This document shows, in pieces, positions 8,125-11,910 of a stretch of 11,910 bases of DNA. Within the stretch, counting starts at the first letter, position 1, and every line of letters begins with the position of its first letter. The notes beneath the pieces were generated by a model. The model saw only the letters and a program-made list of their open reading frames with translations. It searched no databases and was not told the origin of the DNA. Source of the DNA: an uncultured Oscillibacter sp. (GTDB lineage Bacteria; Bacillota_A; Clostridia; Oscillospirales; Oscillospiraceae). Location: the NCBI GenBank assembly GCA_951800675.1, contig CATOKC010000105.1, positions 1-11,910 on the forward strand, given 5' to 3'. The translations under genes were made by a program, and so were the position numbers.

Positions 8125-8469
8125 TTATTTCCATATTTTCACCGCATGTTTGTCCTCTGCCAGGCACAGCTCCCGCAGGGTCTCCAGCTCCTCCGTGTGG
8201 TCCTCCAGCGGGTCCTCATACTCCAGCACGGCGGCCACGGAGAGCTCGAAGCCCTCCTCGCCGTACTGCTTCCACAGCTCCATCAGCCGCTTGTTGGGGT
8301 GTATGCCGCCGGAGAGCTTGGCCCGGACGCTGTTAAACGCCGCTTTCGTGTCCTTGGCGGTTCCCAAAAAGACCTCTCCCGTCTCCTTGCACCGCAGGGA
8401 AATGACCCCCATCTCTGGGCGGCGGTTCTTCCACTCCTCCGTCAGGGCTTTTTTCTGCGCTTTATCCAT
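8125..8469 (-). CDS. GIY-YIG-like small protein embedded in the ilv operon
   Basis: This is a 114-aa protein resembling the short, single-domain GIY-YIG-superfamily proteins of Firmicutes (the LuxR-like GIY-YIG subgroup). The family signature appears in altered form. GVI (21-23) takes the place of GIY and FLG (34-36) the place of YIG, followed by AFNSVRAKLSGG, HPNKRLMELWKQYG and a Glu-rich C-terminus (DHTEELE). The classical catalytic tyrosines are absent, so nuclease activity is doubtful. No function is established for this subgroup that I can name. It has an AAGGAG site 9 nt before its ATG. It sits 22 nt after ilvN (161-aa form) and 25 nt before the next ilvB, so it is clearly co-transcribed with the synthase genes. 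The family assignment is fairly secure; any link to branched-chain synthesis is only from position. Confidence 0.82.
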   Translation of the reverse strand: MDKAQKKALTEEWKNRRPEMGVISLRCKETGEVFLGTAKDTKAAFNSVRAKLSGGIHPNKRLMELWKQYGEEGFELSVAAVLEYEDPLEDHTEELETLRELCLAEDKHAVKIWK

Positions 8470-8491
8470 ATCGTGTTACTCCTTCCTGTCG

Positions 8492-8977
8492 TTAGATTTT
8501 TCCCCCGCCCTTTTGCAGGGCGATGACCCCGGTCCGGGCCACCTCCAAAATGTTGAAGGGCCGCATCATCTCCTCAAACACGTCCACCCGGTCCGGGGTG
8601 TCGGAAATCTCCAGGGTCATGGAGGTGGGGGAAATGTCCGCCGCCTTGGCCCCGCAGATGTTGCAGATGGTCATAATGTGTTCTCGGTTGTTTTTGTTGG
8701 CGCTGACTTTTATAATCATCAATTCCCGGCCAATCATGTTCCCCTCGTCCAGGGTGCGAACCTTGATGACCTCCACCAGCTTGTTCAGCTGCTTTTCCAC
8801 CTGCTCCACCACGCTGTTCCCGTTGTCCACAATAATGGTCATCCGGGAGAGGGAGGGGTCGTCCGTCACGCCCACCGCCAGGGAGTCGATGTTGAAGGCC
8901 CGGCGGGAAAACAGGCTGGCCACTCGGTTCAAAACGCCCGCCCGGTTCTCCACCAAAATGGAAATCGTCTGTTTCAT
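8492..8977 (-). CDS. ilvN: Acetohydroxyacid synthase small (regulatory) subunit, 161-aa form
   Basis: This is a regulatory subunit of the standard IlvH/IlvN size. The N-terminal ACT domain is about 3-75 and the C-terminal small-subunit domain about 80-158. The valine-site residues known from E. coli IlvH line up at identical positions: N11 and G14 (VENRAGVLNRV) and N29 (FNIDS). Feedback inhibition by valine is therefore expected. The ATG at 8977 has a GGGAGG site about 8 nt upstream. It begins 16 nt after the 543-aa ilvB and so probably serves that subunit, although cross-assembly with the other large subunit cannot be excluded. It is followed closely by the GIY-YIG-like gene. Confidence 0.95.
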   Translation of the reverse strand: MKQTISILVENRAGVLNRVASLFSRRAFNIDSLAVGVTDDPSLSRMTIIVDNGNSVVEQVEKQLNKLVEVIKVRTLDEGNMIGRELMIIKVSANKNNREHIMTICNICGAKAADISPTSMTLEISDTPDRVDVFEEMMRPFNILEVARTGVIALQKGGGKI

Positions 8978-8993
8978 CCTTCCGTCCTCCCTC

Positions 8994-10625
8994 TCAGTCC
9001 GTAGTTTTCCACTCGGGGCTCACCTCCGCGATGAGGAGGCAGGGCCCCTCCGCCCCCAAGAAGCGTTCCAGGGTCTCCTCCACCTTGGCCTCGTCCCGCA
9101 GCGTCATGCTGGGGATGCCGTAGGCAGAGGCGATGGCGGCGAAGTCCGGGTCTCCCTCCAGCCGCACGCCGAAGGGGCCGTGGTAGGGCTCCTTGCTTTG
9201 AATCTGGTTCACAAGGCCCAGGACGCCGTTGCGGAAGAGGAGGATTTTTAAATCAAAGCCTCCCGCCTTCACGGCGGCCAGCTCATTCATGGACATCTGG
9301 AAGGACCCGTCGCCGCAGACAGCCACCACCTGGCGGCCCGGCTGGGCGGTCTTTACCCCCACGGCGCAGGGGATGGCATAGCCCATGGTGCCAAGCCCCC
9401 CGCTGGTCAAAAACCGGGCCCCGTTGAGCCGCAGGTGCTTGCAGGCCCAAATTTGATTCTGTCCCACGTCCACGCAGACGGCGGCGTCCTTGTCCAATCG
9501 CTCGCCCAAAAGCCGCAGGAGGCGGCCCGGGAAAACGTACCCGTCCTTTGCGGGATAGCCCCGGCCCAGGTTTGTCCGGCGGAGCTCCTGGAGCATCTCC
9601 CGCCAATCCCCGCACTCCGCCCGGGCCCCCCGCTCCATGAGCTGCTGGAGAATCACCTTGGCGTTCCCCACCAGGGGGAGGGTGGACTGCATGTTTTTCC
9701 CGATTTCGGCGGGGTCCACGTCAATGTGGATGTTGGCCATCCGCTTTTGAATCTCATCCGGGGAAACGATGGCCCGGTCCGCCACCCGGGTGCCGATCAT
9801 AATGAGGAGGTCGGACTTCACCAGGGCCTTGTTGGCCGTATTGTTTCCGTGGGCCCCGATCATGCCCATGTTCAGCGGGTGCTCCGTGGGCAGAAGAGAG
9901 AGGCCCATCATGGTGGTGACCACCGGGATGCCGGTGGCTTCGGCAAACTGCCGCAGCTCCTCCTCGGCATGGGCCAGGAACACGCCGCCCCCGGCGCAGA
10001 TCACCGGCCTTTGGGCCACGCCGATGGCCGCCGCCACGTTGGAAATCTGCTTGTCGTTTCCCCGGACGCTGGGGTTATAGCCCCGGATGCGGACCTCCTC
10101 GGGAAATTCCACGTCCGTCACCAGCTGCTCCTGCACGTCCACGGGGATGTCGATGAGCACCGGCCCTGGGCGGCCCGTGGAGGCGATGTGAAACGCCTCC
10201 TTCAAAACCACCGGCAGCTGAGCGGCGTCCTTCACCAAATAGCAGTGCTTGGTAAAGGGGGTCACCGCCCCGGTGATGTCCACCTCCTGGAAGATGTCCC
10301 GCCCCAGGAGGTTGGAGGGCACCTGCCCCGTCACCGCCACCAGGGGGATGGAGTCCATATAGGCCGTGGCCACGCCGGTGATGAGGTTCGTGGCCCCCGG
10401 GCCGGAGGTGACAATGCACACCCCGGTCTTTCCCGTCACCCGGGCATAGCCGGAGGCCATGTGCCCGGCGTTCTGCTCCGTGCGAACCAGGGTATAGTCC
10501 ATATTGGGGTCCTCCCGCAGGGCGTCGGCAATGGGGCAGATGGTGGCCCCGGCGTAGCCGAATACCCGCTCCACGCCCTCCCGGGCCAGGCCCTCCATCA
10601 AAATCTGCGCGCCTGTCAGTTCCAT
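8994..10625 (-). CDS. ilvB: Acetohydroxyacid synthase large subunit, divergent 543-aa form
   Basis: This is the first structural gene of the operon and a second ThDP/FAD-dependent acetohydroxyacid synthase catalytic subunit. It has FGYAG (22-26) in place of FGYPGG and retains catalytic Glu50 (TEQNAGHMASGYAR). Also present are SGPGATNL, FQEVDITG, the FAD-region Arg (GTRVADR), GDG (438-440) and the downstream Mg-ThDP Asn466. Two features set it apart. The specificity Trp of the usual QWQ motif is Ile475 (LVNQIQ), and the protein ends about 25 residues early, lacking the usual PMV-containing C-terminal tail. The ATG at 10625 is favoured because GGAG lies nine nt upstream. The ATG at 10634 directly abuts the same site. 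An adjacent ilvN argues for a biosynthetic enzyme rather than a catabolic AlsS. The loss of Trp suggests weaker preference for 2-ketobutyrate, so it may mainly make acetolactate. Confidence 0.94.
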   Translation of the reverse strand: MELTGAQILMEGLAREGVERVFGYAGATICPIADALREDPNMDYTLVRTEQNAGHMASGYARVTGKTGVCIVTSGPGATNLITGVATAYMDSIPLVAVTGQVPSNLLGRDIFQEVDITGAVTPFTKHCYLVKDAAQLPVVLKEAFHIASTGRPGPVLIDIPVDVQEQLVTDVEFPEEVRIRGYNPSVRGNDKQISNVAAAIGVAQRPVICAGGGVFLAHAEEELRQFAEATGIPVVTTMMGLSLLPTEHPLNMGMIGAHGNNTANKALVKSDLLIMIGTRVADRAIVSPDEIQKRMANIHIDVDPAEIGKNMQSTLPLVGNAKVILQQLMERGARAECGDWREMLQELRRTNLGRGYPAKDGYVFPGRLLRLLGERLDKDAAVCVDVGQNQIWACKHLRLNGARFLTSGGLGTMGYAIPCAVGVKTAQPGRQVVAVCGDGSFQMSMNELAAVKAGGFDLKILLFRNGVLGLVNQIQSKEPYHGPFGVRLEGDPDFAAIASAYGIPSMTLRDEAKVEETLERFLGAEGPCLLIAEVSPEWKTTD

Positions 10626-10654
10626 GCTCAGCATCTCCTTTCGGTGTGAAAAGC

Positions 10655-10685
10655 AAAAAAGCCCGTGTCCCTCGTCGGGTCACGG
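10655..10685 (-). terminator. Intrinsic terminator (attenuator) in the ilv leader
   Basis: In the minus-strand RNA, CCGUGACCC (10677-10685) pairs with GGGACACGG (10663-10671). This makes a 9-position stem with one A/A mismatch and a 5-nt GACGA loop, followed by GC and six U residues (10655-10660). It lies between the leader-peptide stop and the first ilvB start, about 30 nt before that start. Termination here would switch off the whole operon. A competing antiterminator is possible: GGUCAACGG (10743-10751), inside the last codons of the leader peptide, can pair with CCGUGACC (10678-10685) with one bulged A. Confidence 0.85.
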
Positions 10686-10729
10686 ACTTGCAAGAGTTCC
10701 GGTTTTGGGGACCGGCCGTTTCACGCCGC

Positions 10730-10870
10730 TTAGCGGAGGAAACCGTTGACCGCGCCCTTGTTTCGCGCATGACCAAACGCACTATTCTGTTTCGGCGGCA
10801 AAACTACCAGTACCAGAACCAGAATAATGTACAGGCCCAGGATGTCGTTGAACACGTTCATCGTCTGCAT
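10730..10870 (-). CDS. Branched-chain-rich leader peptide of the ilv operon (46 aa)
   Basis: This short reading frame lies inside the ilv leader RNA and its translation probably controls attenuation; the peptide itself need have no function. It starts with ATG at 10870, preceded by GGAGGG about 8-9 nt upstream, and stops with TAA at 10730-10732. Residues 10-24 read ILGLYIILVLVLVVL: 13 of 15 are Ile, Leu or Val, and ten in a row (15-24) are branched-chain. Shortage of charged tRNA-Ile, -Leu or -Val would stall the ribosome there. The last codons (GCG GTC AAC GGT) contain the proposed antiterminator strand. A ribosome that reaches the stop codon would cover it and let the terminator form. This is the layout of the E. 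coli ilvGMEDA and ilvB leaders. A second in-frame ATG at codon 4 could also be the start. Confidence 0.82.
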   Translation of the reverse strand: MQTMNVFNDILGLYIILVLVLVVLPPKQNSAFGHARNKGAVNGFLR

Positions 10871-10884
10871 AGGGCGTTCCCTCC

Positions 10885-10900
10885 GCCGCTTGAAAGCGGC
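10885..10900 (-). promoter_or_regulatory. Hairpin just upstream of the leader-peptide ribosome binding site
   Basis: GCCGCU (10895-10900 in the minus RNA) pairs with AGCGGC (10885-10890) across a UUCA loop; the stem ends next to the GGAGGG site of the leader peptide. The AAGCGGCG strand occurs again at 10724-10731, over the leader-peptide stop codon. The upstream arm could therefore pair with either copy. It may tune leader translation or reset the attenuator. Confidence 0.45.
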
Positions 10901-10955
10901 CCTCCGGCGTCCGGCCTCCCCGCTTTGGAGCGCCTTTCGCCTGTCTTGATTTGTT

Positions 10956-10984
10956 ATTATACATGTCTGTCTTTTTCAGCGCAA
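10956..10984 (-). promoter_or_regulatory. Promoter of the ilv operon
   Basis: On the minus strand TTGCGC (10979-10984) is followed after 17 nt by a perfect TATAAT (10956-10961), so transcription should start near 10,949. This places about 80 nt before the leader peptide and a leader of roughly 320 nt before the first ilvB. No T-box consensus (AGGGUGGNACCGCG) is present in the leader. Confidence 0.7.
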
Positions 10985-11140
10985 CAGGAAAATGAAATCC
11001 GGCCATTTTTCCAGCCGGTTTCACGAAAAATCCGGCATCTTCCACGCCATTCATCGTGAAAAACGACGGAGGTTTTCCCAAAATCCGGGAGCGGACAGCA
11101 CCTCTTTTCCGCAGACAACGCCGCCGGAGGGTTTTTCCTC
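10985..11140. promoter_or_regulatory. Divergent control region with repeated AAATCCGG and inverted repeats
   Basis: This stretch between the ilv and SLH-gene promoters has no credible gene. It holds three direct copies of AAATCCGG at 10995-11002, 11028-11035 and 11081-11088, spaced 33 and 53 nt apart, close to whole helical turns. There is also an inverted repeat TTTCACGA/TCGTGAAA (11019-11026 and 11054-11061) and a small stem CCGGC/GCCGG (10999-11003 and 11014-11018). These are candidate regulator sites for either promoter; no known operator was recognised. Confidence 0.4.
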
Positions 11141-11170
11141 TTGCGGCACGGCGGCAGGGGGGGTTATAAT
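11141..11170 (+). promoter_or_regulatory. Promoter of the SLH-domain protein gene
   Basis: TTGCGG (11141-11146) is followed after 18 nt by a perfect TATAAT (11165-11170), with the gene starting 30 nt downstream. The -35 is nearly the same as those proposed for the ilv operon and the reductase gene. The 5' UTR is short, about 24 nt, and contains little beyond the ribosome binding site. Confidence 0.7.
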
Positions 11171-11200
11171 GGAACAAACTAAAAAAGGAGAGAACGCGTA

Positions 11201-11910
11201 ATGAAAAAACCGCTATCCCTGCTTCTGGCCCTGTCCCTGTGCATGGCGCTCAGCGTCCCCGCCCTGGCGGCGGAGTTCCGCGACGTGCCCCAGTCCCACA
11301 CCTTCCACGACGCCATTCAAGAATGTGCCGCCAAGGGCATCACCTCCGGCTACGCCGATGGGTCCTTCAAGCCCGCCTCCCAAGTGACCCGGGCCCAGTT
11401 CTGCGTCATGCTGTCCCGGGCCTTCTACCCGGACGCCGTCAAGGAGAACAGCACGGAGGCCAACAAGAACCTGGGCTGGTTCGTCCCCAACACGGAAGCC
11501 CTGTCCCAGGCCGGGGTCCTCAAGGGCGCCAGCTTCGCGTCCCTGTACCGGGAAGCCGGGACCATGGACAAACCCATTAGCCGCTATGACATGGCCCAGC
11601 TCATGACCAACATCATGGCCCAAAGGGGCGCCTCCGCCGGCGAGGAGGAGAAAGCCGCCGCCGCAGAAAAAATCGCCGACTGGGACGGCATCCGCGACGC
11701 CTACCGGAATGCGGTGTCCAATGTGTACGCCCTGGGCATCATCGGAGGCTATTCCGACGGGACCTTTGGCGGTACGGTCACCATGAACCGGGGCCAGGGC
11801 TGCGCGGTGATCTACCGCATGGCCCAGCACGTCGGTTCCGAACCCCCCGCCGGGGGACAGGAGGAAACTCCGAACGCGCCGGAGAAAACTCCGGAAAAGG
11901 CCCCTGAGAA
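11201..11910 (+). CDS. S-layer homology (SLH) domain surface protein, N-terminal part
   Basis: This is a secreted cell-surface protein whose SLH repeats normally bind pyruvylated secondary cell-wall polymer. The frame is open from the ATG at 11201 to the window end, giving 236 codons. AAGGAG lies ten nt before the start. The signal peptide (MKK, a Leu-rich core, cleavage near ALA-A at 23/24) is clear. Three SLH-like repeats follow. The first (about 25-72) has FRDVP, GITSGYADGSFKP and TRAQF. The second (about 92-145) is more divergent. The third (about 165-215) has ALGIIGGYSDGTFGG. After residue about 218 comes a Pro/Glu/Lys-rich linker, so the functional domain lies beyond the window. With N-terminal SLH repeats and an unknown effector domain, its specific role cannot be named. 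It is divergent from the ilv operon and probably functionally unrelated. Confidence 0.92.
   Translation, partial: MKKPLSLLLALSLCMALSVPALAAEFRDVPQSHTFHDAIQECAAKGITSGYADGSFKPASQVTRAQFCVMLSRAFYPDAVKENSTEANKNLGWFVPNTEALSQAGVLKGASFASLYREAGTMDKPISRYDMAQLMTNIMAQRGASAGEEEKAAAAEKIADWDGIRDAYRNAVSNVYALGIIGGYSDGTFGGTVTMNRGQGCAVIYRMAQHVGSEPPAGGQEETPNAPEKTPEKAPE

Noticed and set aside
8994..10625. Catabolic acetolactate synthase (AlsS) for the first ilvB
   Set aside because: It is followed at once by an ilvN regulatory subunit and lies in an attenuated biosynthetic operon; catabolic enzymes have no small subunit.
10626..10949. T-box riboswitch as controller of the ilv operon
   Set aside because: The conserved T-box sequence and a specifier-loop stem I architecture were not found; the leader peptide explains the region better.
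10782..11177. A 131-codon minus-strand frame spanning the ilv promoter
   Set aside because: It crosses the proposed promoter and control repeats, has no good ribosome binding site and no recognisable domain.
10992..11201. A 69-codon plus-strand frame ending at the SLH gene start
   Set aside because: It runs through the SLH promoter and ribosome binding site, and its composition is not protein-like.
11213..11830. A 205-codon minus-strand frame opposite the SLH gene
   Set aside because: The plus strand shows a signal peptide and SLH repeats; this frame is a shadow without domains.
1..11910. CRISPR arrays, tRNA or rRNA genes, insertion sequences, prophage or defence genes
   Set aside because: No repeat-spacer pattern, cloverleaf, transposase or terminal inverted repeats were seen on either strand.

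Overview
The window looks like a chromosomal piece of a GC-rich, anaerobic Firmicute, most likely a Clostridia member of the Oscillospiraceae (Flavonifractor/Lawsonibacter/Oscillibacter-like). This placement is inference. It rests on strong AAGGAG/GGAGG ribosome binding sites, sigma-A-like promoters, an SLH-domain surface protein, a lipoprotein with a Gram-positive-style lipobox, and very GC-rich codon use. No rRNA, tRNA, CRISPR array, transposase or phage gene was seen.

Layout. All genes from position 1 to about 10,950 lie on the minus strand, so transcription runs right to left. A single SLH-domain gene at the right edge is divergent on the plus strand. The main transcription unit starts at a promoter near 10,956-10,984. 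Its leader of about 300 nt encodes a 46-residue peptide with a block of Ile/Leu/Val codons, followed by an intrinsic terminator just before the first structural gene. The order is then ilvB (543 aa), ilvN (161 aa), a small GIY-YIG-like protein, a second ilvB (572 aa), a second ilvN (188 aa) and ilvC. This supplies two acetohydroxyacid synthase holoenzymes plus ketol-acid reductoisomerase, the first two steps of valine, leucine and isoleucine synthesis. The leader has the architecture of a translation-coupled attenuator that senses charged branched-chain tRNAs.

Downstream of ilvC, after a perfect GC-rich hairpin, lie an AAA+-type DUF815 ATPase and a DUF523 protein coupled by an ATGA overlap. 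A separate promoter then drives a siroheme/4Fe-4S nitrite/sulfite reductase. After it come an iron-complex-type ABC transporter lipoprotein and the start of its FecCD permease. The permease carries an in-frame TGA close to the window edge, so it may be broken.

The most interesting items are the branched-chain leader-peptide attenuator, where many Firmicutes use T-boxes for such control; the two non-equivalent acetohydroxyacid synthases in one operon, which differ at the substrate-specificity Trp, the C-terminal tail and the valine-site Asn; the GIY-YIG-like gene embedded between them; and the in-frame stop in the permease.
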